From Trichoplax sp. H2 (lineage: Eukaryota > Placozoa > Uniplacotomia > Trichoplacea), in assembly GCA_003344405.1 (NCBI GenBank), contig NOWV01000063.1:124001-188000 (forward strand): 64,000 nucleotides of DNA. Direction: 5' to 3'. Under the pieces are notes generated by a model. It saw only the letters and a program-made list of their open reading frames with translations, did no database searches and was not told where the DNA came from. Positions 42,001 through 52,864 of the stretch are shown here, piece after piece (within the stretch, counting starts at the first letter, position 1; the number at the start of each line of letters is the position of its first letter). The position numbers and the translations under genes were made by a program.

Positions 42001-43405
42001 ATTGCAAGTTACAATTAGAGATAGGCTTTAAATTAAAAAATATCAGAGATCTAGCCAATGCTTAGGTATTTTTTACATATTATAAAAGTCTACTCTTACA
42101 AAATATAGTTTATGCAGTTACATATGACTCATAATTTTGATACAGGCTGTTGAAGCGAAGTTAATAACAACTACAGAAATAATAATACCAGTTTGATCAA
42201 TTCATCTTGATATTTTATTAATGTAGTATATCATACATACTCTACTACAGTGTATGAGTATAATATCATATAAGCGTATGAATCAATGACTAAGCAATTA
42301 CGTATTCACTTGATTATTATGTGTATTAATTATAAATATGTTATTTGTTCAGTTTATTTTAATATGACGTAAATACGTAGAGCTAAGAGCCATATTTACT
42401 ACATTTTCTTCATGATGACTAATTGTAAGACTATAGATATACTGTGTAATTATTTTTCATGTTTTGCTCCTAAATTATGTATTTGACGTGAGTTAAATAA
42501 TAGATCAGGACAGGAGGTAGCCGCTTTACATCCGAAAATATTTTACTAATACTTAAAACTTACTAGATATTCAGGACATGTGTTATTTTATGAAATTAGA
42601 ATTTAATTTTTTCGAAAAATGATAGTACTCTGAAAGATGTGGTTATTTTTACTAAATGCAATATTGCATCTGAGTTATTCTGACTAGTTTTAAGGAATAT
42701 CATATAGAGTAGATTTATGTTTATTCGCTATTAGATTTTTTGCAGTCTGTAATAATCCTGTGCAAATGAAAGAATTTAGCACGATTTATTTATGGACTAC
42801 ATTGGAAAAGTTTTTAAACTAGAAATTGAAATGTAGGTAACTAGTAAAACAAACCAATGTTACTATTTTAACTAAACTCTCTAATGTACTACATTTATAT
42901 TTGCCTGTTTATGTCCTACATTGGCGCCTACTGTTAAAGAAAATAAATACTCTATTTCTTTACATAACAACAAGTTAATGAATGAATCAGAAAATAAATA
43001 TCTAAAAGTGATATCTCAGCCATTTACTATAATAATTATAATCGAATCTCAAGGTATACCACTATATTCAAGCCCTTCATTTTTTTCTTTTTTAGTTAAA
43101 GTTAATCATTTACGTGCAAAACTTTATGTAAAGGAATATTACTGGTCATTTTGAACTTAGGCGATATAAAATAGTGATGATTAATTATTATATATTGCAT
43201 AGCAATCGGGAGACTTTTATTAAGTTTGCTGAATCTAAAATAAATAAATATCCAAGCGCAACGTCTCAACTACTGACCCCATTATAATCAACAGTAAAAG
43301 TGCTATAATTATGTCATTGCTTTGCTCACTATTTTCATCAATATAAAAATACGGTAGCATAATTTAAACCTGTAATTAAATCTTATTTTTTAAGAGGATT
43401 CGACA
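39072..43405. other. Gene-poor AT-rich region
   Basis: I see no supportable gene, repeat array or structured RNA. The frame at 42921-43154 lacks an ATG start and reads as low-complexity sequence. Confidence 0.5.
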
Positions 43406-43477
43406 ATGAACTCTTGTCGTAGTGCTCTCTATAAGATTGCTAACTTTATTGTTATCATTTTAGCGTTTAATCGTTGA
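43406..43477 (+). CDS. Small upstream ORF 1 (23 aa, hydrophobic)
   Basis: ATG-to-TGA frame encoding MNSCRSALYKIANFIVIILA and three more residues. It is one of two related small frames upstream of the SLC35G-like start; the second begins 150 bases on. The two peptides share the pattern MN-x3-SA-x-Y-x-IANFIV-x-ILA, and several of the differences between them are synonymous third-position changes (AGT/AGC, GCT/GCC, ATT/ATC). That suggests the peptide was under selection at some time. It may be a regulatory uORF, a micropeptide or a decayed duplicate. Confidence 0.4.
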   Translation: MNSCRSALYKIANFIVIILAFNR

Positions 43478-43555
43478 ACTGTTTTTAGATCGTTTTAATT
43501 GCGATGTGTTTTTAAAGTTCGGTTTTATTTTTTTCAGGCTAAGTAAACTTTGACA

Positions 43556-43669
43556 ATGAACCTTTATCATAGCGCTACCTATATAATTGCCAACTTTATC
43601 GTTATGATTTTAGCGTTGATTCATTATATTAAGATAGCTCTAAGTACAAGACGTTTTTGCAAATTCTAG
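43556..43669 (+). CDS. Small upstream ORF 2 (37 aa, hydrophobic)
   Basis: Second copy of the small frame, encoding MNLYHSATYIIANFIVMILA and a 17-residue basic end (LIHYIKIALSTRRFCKF). It stops 45 bases before the SLC35G-like ATG, so it would be translated first on any mRNA that includes it. A strong 3' splice signal (pyrimidine tract and CAG, about 43524-43538) lies just upstream, so the transporter mRNA may begin its last exon there and always carry this ORF. Confidence 0.4.
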   Translation: MNLYHSATYIIANFIVMILALIHYIKIALSTRRFCKF

Positions 43670-43714
43670 CCAATTTTCTGCAATTGACAAATAAAATTTC
43701 TTTTCATTATCAAA

Positions 43715-44722
43715 ATGGGAGCAAAGTCGCATCTTGGAATTCTATATGGATTAAGCGCCTCATTCTTTATTTCTGTGATGTCTGCATGTGTAAAAATGAC
43801 ATCGTATTATTTCTTTTTACTTGTAGCTACTCGAAGTGCTTTACAGATCGTATTACTACACCCTATAATCATTTATCAGCAAATAGACATAAGGAAAAGT
43901 TTTCGGTTACCTCAAGCTTATTTTGTGTTTGGTAGAGCGATTGCTGAAACAATATCCGTATCCTGCCAGTTTTATGCTTATCAAAATATGAATATTGGTG
44001 ACGCAGCTGCAATTATCTATTCGTCTCCATTTATTACTGGTATATTGGCAGCTATTTTTTTAAAGGAAAAATTCACATTATTTAATTTATTAGCAACAAT
44101 TGTTAGTTTTGGTGGAGTTATCTTAGTGTCCAAGCCGCCATTTATATTTGGATCAGGAGAAGGTGATGGAACTCAAACCAATTTTGGAGTGGCAGGGATC
44201 GCCTTTTGTGGAGCTATCTGTACCAGTATTGCCATTCTAAACGTTAGAAAAATTGGCAATTCGGTTGATACATATGTTCTTACATATTATTTTTCTATCG
44301 TATGTTGTATCGTACCTTTAATTATCACCGGCATTACCGGAAGTTTTGAATTGCCACCCTGTGGTAGTAGAAGATTGCTGTTACTTACCATTGGTCTATT
44401 AGGTTTCCTTGGGCATTTATCTTTCGTTAAAGCAATACAATTAGAAGAAGCCATGTTAGTCGCAGTTATTCGGACAGTTGATGTCTTGTTTGGCTATGTT
44501 TTAGAAATAACCGTTTTTGGTACAACACCGTCTATTCTATCGATTATTGGTGCATTCTTGGTAGTATCTTCAGCTTGTGCTGTGGGATTAAATAAAGTGT
44601 ACGGGATATCAAAGATCTGCAGCTGTAATCAACGCGATACTTCTAGTAACGAGAAGCAACCGCCGATGATACTCGTACATGGCTTAAGGAATGATCGTAA
44701 TGGAGAGAAATGTAAATTCTAG
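43715..44722 (+). CDS. EamA/DMT-superfamily transporter, SLC35G-like
   Basis: Single-exon gene for a 335-aa polytopic membrane protein of the drug/metabolite transporter superfamily. Two EamA-type halves with about ten membrane helices are visible. Motifs typical of SLC35G include GLSASFFISVMSACVKM near the start, RAIAETISVSCQFYAYQNM, the end of the first half IGDAAAIIYSSPFITGILAA followed by FLKEKF, and LIGFLGHL-like GLLGFLGHLSFVKAIQLEEA in the second half. The C-terminal tail is short, polar and Cys-containing. Substrate is unknown for this group. The ATG has A at -3 and G at +4. The intronless state, unlike every neighbour, is common in this family. Confidence 0.88.
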   Translation: MGAKSHLGILYGLSASFFISVMSACVKMTSYYFFLLVATRSALQIVLLHPIIIYQQIDIRKSFRLPQAYFVFGRAIAETISVSCQFYAYQNMNIGDAAAIIYSSPFITGILAAIFLKEKFTLFNLLATIVSFGGVILVSKPPFIFGSGEGDGTQTNFGVAGIAFCGAICTSIAILNVRKIGNSVDTYVLTYYFSIVCCIVPLIITGITGSFELPPCGSRRLLLLTIGLLGFLGHLSFVKAIQLEEAMLVAVIRTVDVLFGYVLEITVFGTTPSILSIIGAFLVVSSACAVGLNKVYGISKICSCNQRDTSSNEKQPPMILVHGLRNDRNGEKCKF

Positions 44723-45747
44723 TATCTAGGATTATATCCTAGCATTTTATCAATGTATGTGTATAAAATATCCTTTTTTATTTTTATCCTCTTTGGCTGT
44801 TGGGCAGATTAACATGCAATACTAGAGTATACTATGCGTTGTACGCGTATCTATAATTATTTCTTATTAGCTATAAATAATTTTAACAGCCGGGCAATTT
44901 TATAATCGAAGGAAGCAGAGATATTTTGCTATGAGATTTATGCAAGAAGGTTGTGATATGTATGTAATGTTGCACTTTAACTTGGAGATATTCTAAGGTA
45001 AATGTTATGCCTCTGCATCAGTGCGAATGCTTATTAATGAAAGACTACTCGTACGTTACTACAAGAGTAACAGGTGCTACTCGGGTTACTTTTTTATGTT
45101 TAAGCTTATTTAATAGTTATACATGGATTAACTCCATTAAATTAAATTAAATTTTGTACTGGATTACAAAATTGATTGTACCCATAAAATTAACACTATT
45201 TACTCTTTACTGTACCGACTATATATTTATGCATGATTGATGGTGCGCCAACTGGATGGGATAAACTTTATTTTTAAAAAATTTTTCAATTTTATCTTAA
45301 TATGAGAATTATCGAGATATAGGCCAGAGAAAAAAAAAATGAATTGATTTACAATTAAATTATAATGGAAGGCCAGATGAGATGTTGTAGCAGATGAAAT
45401 CTCAATCAAGAAATAAAGTCTCTTATTACTGTAGTATGGTGATTTGAACTGTGTTTACCCTTGCATACGTCGACTGTGGCGTTAAATAATACGCTGTTCC
45501 TTCTCATCGCAGTATAATTTAATTTTTAATACTAAGAGGCCAATTATAATATCAGCACGATACTTTATTAACTTTGCATAACACAGTATTACCATAATTA
45601 ATTATGAAACTGATGTAGTTATCATTGCTGTACACTGTGTACTTCTGCCATGTTAGCTCTCTACACAACTGTATCAAAGTTTGCAACAACAAAAATGAAA
45701 GCGATATTGAAGGTACTGTAGTAGTTCATGCTTCTTAATTACCTAGG

Positions 45748-45813
45748 TTCTGCTGCCGCCATAGAATAAATTTGATATACTTACTTTATTTTACCTCTAT
45801 GGCTGCGGCAGAA
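45748..45813. ncRNA. Putative hairpin 1 of the array
   Basis: Arms TTCTGCTGCCGCCATAG and CTATGGCTGCGGCAGAA pair over 17 positions with one C/T mismatch and one T-G wobble. The variable stem position is G:C here. The loop differs from the other copies. Strand, transcription and function unknown. Confidence 0.35.
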
Positions 45814-45894
45814 TATGGTAGGTTTTACGTCTGATGTACAGGCAAGGACTGCTGCAATAAATCGCTGATGCTTTTGCTTCTTAAGTTACCTTGG

Positions 45895-45956
45895 TTCTGC
45901 TGCCGCCATAGAATAAATTTGATAAGTTTTATTTTACCTCTATGGCTGCGGTAGAA
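45895..45956. ncRNA. Putative hairpin 2 of the array
   Basis: Same stem as hairpin 1 on the left arm, but the right arm reads CTATGGCTGCGGTAGAA, so the variable position is a G:U wobble. AATAAA and TTTTATT next to the loop extend the pairing. Confidence 0.35.
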
Positions 45957-46018
45957 TGTGGTAGATTTTACGCTGCTGCAATAAATCGCTGTTGCTTATG
46001 CTTCTTAAGTTACCTTGG

Positions 46019-46080
46019 TTCTACTGCCGCCATAGAATAAATTTGATAAGTTTTATTTTACCTCTATGGCTGCGGTAGAA
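46019..46080. ncRNA. Putative hairpin 3 of the array
   Basis: Left arm TTCTACTGCCGCCATAG and right arm CTATGGCTGCGGTAGAA; the variable position is A:U, so pairing is restored relative to hairpin 2. Confidence 0.35.
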
Positions 46081-46161
46081 TGTGGTAGGTTTTACTGCTG
46101 ATGTACAGGCAAGGACTACTGCAATAAATCGCTGATGCTTTTGCTTCTTAAGTTACCTTGG

Positions 46162-46223
46162 TTCTACTGCCGCCATAGAATAAATTTGATAAGTTTTATT
46201 TTACCTCTATGGCTGCGGTAGAA
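46162..46223. ncRNA. Putative hairpin 4 of the array
   Basis: Identical arms to hairpin 3 (A:U at the variable position), same loop. Last copy of the array, ending about 470 bases before the Dicer-B start. Confidence 0.35.
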
Positions 46224-46693
46224 TGTGGTAGGTTTTACTGCTGATGTACAGGCAAGGACTACTGCAATAAATCGCTGTTAGACTTTCTGTTAGACACGGA
46301 ATGAAATTTGGAAAGGCCATGAGGTTTCCAAGGTCGATTGTAGTATACCACCAAAATGTCCAGATCTACTAATGTCCTGTATAAGGTACTGTACTACCGT
46401 ACGAGTATGTGGAATAAAATTTCAAAAATTTTTTCAAAGTTGAATCTCTCTTCATAGCTACAGTACCGACTGTTGCTGCTATCTCATCGCTTTAGCATGT
46501 TCAATAATCATTTTTAGCATTGGAATGTTGGGCGTATTTTTGCCTATTTGCACTCAATTCTGTACTACTATCTGGTATGCCAGTTACGCTACTTTTAACC
46601 GATAGTATTGATTGCATACAGTAGTACCTTAGCATGGTAAAGCGGCAGCGCAATCATTCGACGTGGTTTTCACTTTACTCCCAGAGATAGCTG

Positions 46694-49600
46694 ATGGATT
46701 GCTTTCAATTAGAACTGGTACAAACCGCCCGCCAGAAAGATTATTTTACTCTTTTTGATTCCGTCGAAGATGAATTGAAAGTTTCTGCTCATATTTTACA
46801 TGATTTTTATGTAAAGTGGACTACCGGCGTGCGTAATGGCCAACCCTTCGTGTCCTTGATGTTATGTAGCAATGGTTAGTTTTTCCCGTGCACACGTGTA
46901 CGGTAGAACGATTATGAATGTTGTGATAGAAATAAAAAGTCGTAGGCAAAGTCAGCAAGAAATCTTGGTCGCTGACTGATAGAACGATTCTTTATGACTA
47001 GCGTTTACTGGATGCTGTGGCACCATGGTATACGGTATAAGTTGTACATGAACTATTTTAGATTCAAATCCTAGAATCTTCATCAATCGGCGACCTACCC
47101 TGAACTTTTAGCGCCAAAAGTCGCACACTACTAATGATACCTTTTAATATAACAAGTTTCTCGCCAGTAGTAATCGTATCTAGTTAAAGGGTAATCAAAA
47201 CTAAGAATGATTCTCTCTTTTCTTCGAACTAGATCCTAATCAAGTTGCAAATGCTATCAGAAAATTCTTGCCGACGCCTACTGACATTCATGTTGATACA
47301 TGGGTTGGCTACTCTGACAATGGCCTGGATGATATGGTTATTGCCTCTAGTGAAAAAATTCAATCTCTTCATCGAGATGATTGGAACAAATCGTTAGCAT
47401 TAGTCTTCATGTATGATTGCCATTATGCTGTGCAACATCGCCACCCGTATAATAACTTACTGCAAAAAATTGATCGTGAGCGTACACGCGTCATTGGCTT
47501 TACTAACTGTGTCTTTGAAAATTATGACGAGGCTTTACTAAATGCCATCGCTAAAGCGATCAGTTGCGAATTTTTACTTCCTTCTTGTGCCGTAGAATTA
47601 TCTAGGACGAATGATGGACCTTCAGAATTCACTATAGTTAATCAATCTTATAAGCCTAAAGCTGTCGACTTACTTAACAGTTGTATTAAGTATTTAAACT
47701 CGATTAGACGTCAAAGCTGCAAACAAACCTGGCAAAAGGTAGATCGCTATCTTAAGATCATACAAGATTGCATGCAAGTCATGACAGATTTTGGAGAATG
47801 GGCATTCTTTCGTATCAAGAATGTAATATTAGACGAGTTGATAAATGCCTATGATTCTGCATCTGACCAAATTCATGAAAAATGTACATCAACTATATTT
47901 GCTGTCAGTAATGAAATTAACAATCACGATGTCGACGTGGATAACATTGATTTCAACCTGTATCCTAAAGTAGAAACACTAATCAAAATTTTAACAGCGT
48001 TAGAATTAAGTCCAGGCGTCGAACGACTTCTTCTTTATGCAGGAAATGCCTTCACTGTAGACGTTTTATATTATTTAATGAAGCATTTTAGGAGTCAATC
48101 TATCTTACCCTCGGTAAATATTAGTAAATTGCATGATGATGGATCTTCAATGCAGAAATGTCTCAGCCGCAACCGAGATTTGTTAATTGATTATCACTCG
48201 ATGAGAACCAGTATAATCATTATAGAACAATCTTCGCCGCTATTTCTAAATTTACCCTTATCCCACTGTATAATTTGTTTCGATGGCCTAGGACATTTTT
48301 ATTCTTATCTCCAATTACGAAGTAAAGTCTCACAACGACTAGTGATCATGGTCAATCAAGATAATCTGAAATATACTCTATCCAAGTACAAGAGATGGCA
48401 CATTCTCATGGATTATATGTGGAGACGTGAATATACCACCGAAATTGATACTACGAATATGTTGCAAGATTCCGCTAATGTTTCGACAATTGGATCTGCG
48501 CTTGTGCCTATTTATCGGTCAGATAATAATATTGAATATTGACTTTTCATTTGCAACTTGCCTAGTTAAAATTGCAGATAATATACTGTAGTAAATTATA
48601 GAGAAAAATAGATTTCTTGATGATCCCAATACTCTAAAAGTTGATGTTGACGCTTTGCTTTTTTCTAGCTTTTGTTGCTACTCAAACAATAATGATTTGA
48701 GATACCATTTTCCACTGTGGATAGTAGAACAAGTACCCGATGGTTATAAAGCATGTTTGGAACTGCCATGTCGTCTTTCTGATAAAGCTATAATTGTAAT
48801 TTAATACATGACTTACGCGATTATAGTTAGGCAGTCAGAGTTGTTGAATGCTATCGCTAATACGTTTCACGATTTACTAATTGACTTTTTAAGGGCCCTG
48901 TGTCAGCAACGCCATTTCTAGCGAAAACGTCCGCAGCGTTATTAAGCGTGCAACAGCTATTCAATCACGGTTATATCACAGAATATTTAAGTCCATATGT
49001 GAAGATTCGTAACTTAAGCCGGACTTCATATGCCAGAGAAATGAAAAAAATAGATCTATATGAAAAGAAGGTGATTACCTGTGACATTCTATTGATGTAA
49101 TTCTTTCATTGAGTTTGAATTCCACCTTGCCTTGGCTAGATTGCTGACATTATAGGCCTTTTTCCGATTATGCCTCTGGAGTTTTCATATGTGTATCCTT
49201 TAATCATGGAAGTTCAAGAAGAATTTTTTCCGTTCCGAAAGAAATGTGATATTAGACATACTTTTGGAATTGTATCACCTGCCTTATTTCCACAGGTTGG
49301 ATATACATTTTACACTTTATGACTATTTATATCTGCGTGTGCCATTATCAGCGATGATGATTAACTGTAGATATCTAGTTTGCAGATTTCGCAATGACTA
49401 CCACGCGTGGTAAAATAGTGGTGAAAGTAGCGGATTACTTTGAAAAAAAATTAGACCAAGATGCAATATCTCAAATCCACAATTTTAGCAAATTTGTCTT
49501 TGAAGAAATGATTACTTGTGCTAATTCCTCTATTTTTCAATTTGATGCCTTAAATGGGTTAAAAAAATATTTGTTAGTTCCGATTTTGAGAAGCGATAGG

Positions 49601-52114
49601 TAAATCATGATGGTCCTAATTCATCGCGTGATAATATTGTAGACTGCATACGCTAAATCTAATGTAATTTTCTTACAGCAGGTATGACCTTGATTTTGAA
49701 GTGCTCAATTTATTTTGCAAGGAGGAACATAAACTATATGTAACACCAGCTAGCCATGATTATATCATACAGTATGAAAATGCAATGGTTGCTAGAAACT
49801 ATCGTGGCCTTGATACATTAGAATGGTTTTTTGTGTCAAACGTTTGTTCGGATATGTCGCCCTCCTCAAAATTTACTAATCCAGATGTTGCGTCGACTTA
49901 TAGCGAATATTACAAGATCAAATATGATATAGATATACAAGATGCCAATCAACCTCTATTAGAGGTGGCTAGATTTAAGAAGATACACATCACCTTGCTT
50001 AATGCAAAGCAATCCGGTAGTATCACTCATGATATACGTACATTGTCTGTTAATTCAAATAGCAACTCTATAGTTCTTATTCCAGAGCTTTGTTTGATAC
50101 ACGTTATTCCAGCTGAGTTGTGGTTTCTCTCTCAATATTTGGCCTTGGTTTTGTATCGTGTCGAGTCAATACTACTTGCATTCGAGCTGAGAGAATTACT
50201 TAGATCACAGGCTAATATTTGCGATATTTATTCTGTTGATTACTTAATAACTGCAGTAGGTTCTGCGAAGCCATGCTTATTAGAAGCGATAACACTTTCT
50301 TCTGCCCAGGATCATTTTAATCTTGAAAGATTGGAATTCTTAGGCGATAGATACCTAAATTATAAGATAACTTTGACGACCTTACTTGAGCATCCATCAT
50401 GGTCAATAAATGAAGTAATCAATAGAATGAGATTTCTAACGAAGAACAAAAAATTGTTTCGGCTAGGTGCTGGGAGACGTATTCCTTACTACATTGTAGG
50501 GTGTCCTTTCAACCAAAATAAATCCTGGGTGCCGCCAGGTTTTGTAATAAATCAAACGGTATCTGAGTTGTCTATTGCAATGTCGAGGGAATACACACAT
50601 CAACCTTTGACGAAAAAAGCTATCGCAGACTGTGTTGAAGGATTAATTGGCTATCTTTGCTTAGTTTGTGGTAGAAATTCAGTGCTTAGATTCATGCGCT
50701 GGCTAGGCTTTGAAATCTCAGAGTGTCTTGATGGAATTCAGGAATTAATACCTTCCATCGATTTTCGAACTAATCTTTATTCTGAGACTGCAAATAGTGT
50801 CGAAACGATCCTAAACTATTCCTTTCGTAATCGGTCATTGTTGATGCTGGCACTTACCCACAAGTCTTATTCCGGGCTGGAGAGTATATCTTATGAAAAG
50901 TTAGCATTCCTTGGTGATACCCTGCTAATATATCAAATATGCCTTTTCTTATATACTCAATACACTGACTATCAACCTAAAGATTATCACCTTTTGTTGG
51001 AGTACCTAACGTGTAATCGAATGTACGGTATTGTGGCTATTGCATCTGATTTATGCAAGTTCTTGCTTCATAAATCAAGAGAATTGACTTTGCAAATTGA
51101 CGAAATTTACCAAGCTTTAGAAGCGGATGATGTACAGGTGAGACTAATGAAGCATATTTTCGTACTCTAGTATTGTTAGTGATGAAATTTAATTATAGCT
51201 TAAGGATGATGTAGTTATGGTACTACAATAATGAATTATTAAAAATAGGCAGGAAGAAAATGCAGCTACGAATATTCTAACTTTTGCGACTTTGAAATGA
51301 TTTACAGTTAATTAGGTTATACAACGAGGTCACTAATTTTTTGATTACCGATATCATTATAGTCCTACACACGAGTCGCAGCTGTACAATGTTAGGTTGC
51401 AGGCTTTATAATTAATTAATGGTAGTGATTGATTGATTGATTGATTGTACGAATATTTATTTCATTTTTCAAATAAGTCGTTTTCCTCAACGGTTCAGTC
51501 AGGCTGTTCATATAAAATGAAAACAACTCTATTACTAGAAAAGTTATCAATTGAGCAATTCGTCCCGAAAGAGCTCGGAGATACATTCGCAGCGGTTGTA
51601 GCTGCAGTATTTTTGGATAATTATCCTGATGAGGACACGGCTGGGCGTATTATTAATTCGCTATTAAATCCAATTTTCGGTAACTAGTTTTAGGGTCTAT
51701 TCAGCAGTATCATTATGCTTTTGGTAACTATAGTTATGTATTCCTAATTTTTTTTTAACAATGTTACAGATGTGAAATATACGTGTGAAGATAACCTTCC
51801 CGTATCTCTAACACAGCAGATGTATGAATCGCTTCCGAATCGAGTTCGTACCTTGTAAGTCAAGTTTTAAAATTGTTGTTTGATTGTATTTTTATAATAA
51901 TTATAATTATTTATTAATTCTAAAGCTTGTTCTTGATTATAGCTTTGTTGATAATAAATCCGGAAGTTATTCAATTTGCAATGTTAGCGTCGTTCTGAAA
52001 AACTCAACGGAGAAGACGTTTGCAGGAAAGGGAAAGGATCATGAACACGCGAAAACCCTTGCGATGGCTGCATTAACGAGATATATAGATGAAAACCCTA
52101 ACCAATTTCAGTGA
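46694..52114 (+). CDS. Dicer-B: full-architecture Dicer with degenerate helicase and RNase IIIb
   Basis: Exons: 46694-46874, 47233-48517, 48612-48795, 48894-49070, 49140-49295, 49379-49599, 49682-51137, 51499-51679, 51770-51854, 51943-52114; 1365 aa (human Dicer is about 1920). Helicase region about 1-488 aligns through NQVANAI and LVFMYDCHYAV, but Walker A is replaced by DSVEDEL (22-28), DECH by YDCH (121-124), and motifs V/VI are unrecognisable. DUF283 follows (PLWIVEQVPDGYKACLELP; GPVSATPFLAKTSAALLSV), then platform (FAMTTTRGKIVVKV), PAZ and connector (FTNPDVASTYSEYYKIKY; VLIPELCLIHVIPAELW). RNase IIIa keeps E953, D957, D1051 and E1054. RNase IIIb keeps D1147 and D1248 but has A1143 and A1251 where glutamates belong. 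The C-terminal dsRBD is clear (GKGKDHEHAKTLAMAALTRY). Reading frames are intact throughout, so this is not a pseudogene by ordinary signs. Confidence 0.9.
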
Positions 52115-52864
52115 TTCGGAAGTGATTGACAACAATCTTACAATTATGGTATTGATTAAAGGTAATTATTTTTGATTAAATTTTATTTTATTGATTAAAG
52201 GTAACTATTTTTGGACATGCTTGTGGGCTATTGACAACGTACAAACGCGAGAAGTAGCATTAAGTAAATTTCATTGAATACGTATAATTGATAATTGTAC
52301 GACACACATTTCATATCGTCGTTAGATTGTTCGGTTAAGACGAATTCTTGAAAAAATACCTACGTCAGTGGCTGTATATCGTAGGCATTTACTATAATTA
52401 AATAGAAAGCTTTAAAAGTGAATTATTAATAATTATAATAGATTAGTCGAAAAGTGAGGATAGGTATAAATAATTTCATAGCAAATGCAATGCTTCCCTC
52501 TGAATCATATTGCAAAATATGTTAAATTGAAATATTACGATATGGACTTAAGTTTGTTACAAATCAAGTACTGGATCCATAGCATTTTACGCTATTCTAG
52601 AATATTTATGGGGAGATCAGAACGCGTAATAATTTAATGGCATTAATTTATCGACAAGGATATGATTAAATAAGATTAGATTAATTCATTAAGGAATTAA
52701 TTTTCCTTAAAACCAAAGCAAGCGCTTTAAATTACCTACTAAACAGCTGCCAATGTGTCGTAAGGTGTTGGTATCAACTTCGCAATGTAAAAATTAATTA
52801 ATAAAGAATATCTTGATTGGTTATGTTTAAGACCCGAAGAGTACGTGTATTGTTAGCGATGTTA
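52115..52864. other. Tail-to-tail spacer after Dicer-B
   Basis: AT-rich spacer between convergent genes. A short imperfect repeat of ATTGATTAAAGGTAA(T/C)TATTTTT occurs just after the Dicer-B stop (about 52150-52215). Nothing else seen. Confidence 0.55.

Larger units (their letters stand above)
45730..46278. repeat. Tandem array of four units, each with a long hairpin
   Basis: Units start at 45730, 45876, 46000 and 46143 and share CTTCTTAA, the hairpin, GTAGGTTTTAC (or a close variant) and CAATAAATCGCTG. The lengths differ (146, 124, 143, 136) mainly because the second lacks TGATGTACAGGCAAGGACT. Each unit holds complementary arms that pair over 17 bases around an AT-rich loop. Identity between units 2-4 is very high, so amplification is recent. 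Confidence 0.9.
44723..46693. other. Intergenic region between SLC35G-like and Dicer-B
   Basis: No protein gene supported. Holds the four-unit hairpin array (45730-46278) and, closer to Dicer-B, a few GTACTGTAC-type words near 46385-46470. The rest shows nothing to me. Confidence 0.55.

Noticed and set aside
43657-43935. Plus-strand ORF of 92 aa overlapping the transporter start
   Set aside because: Out of frame with the SLC35G-like protein, no membrane pattern of its own, and it lacks a good start.
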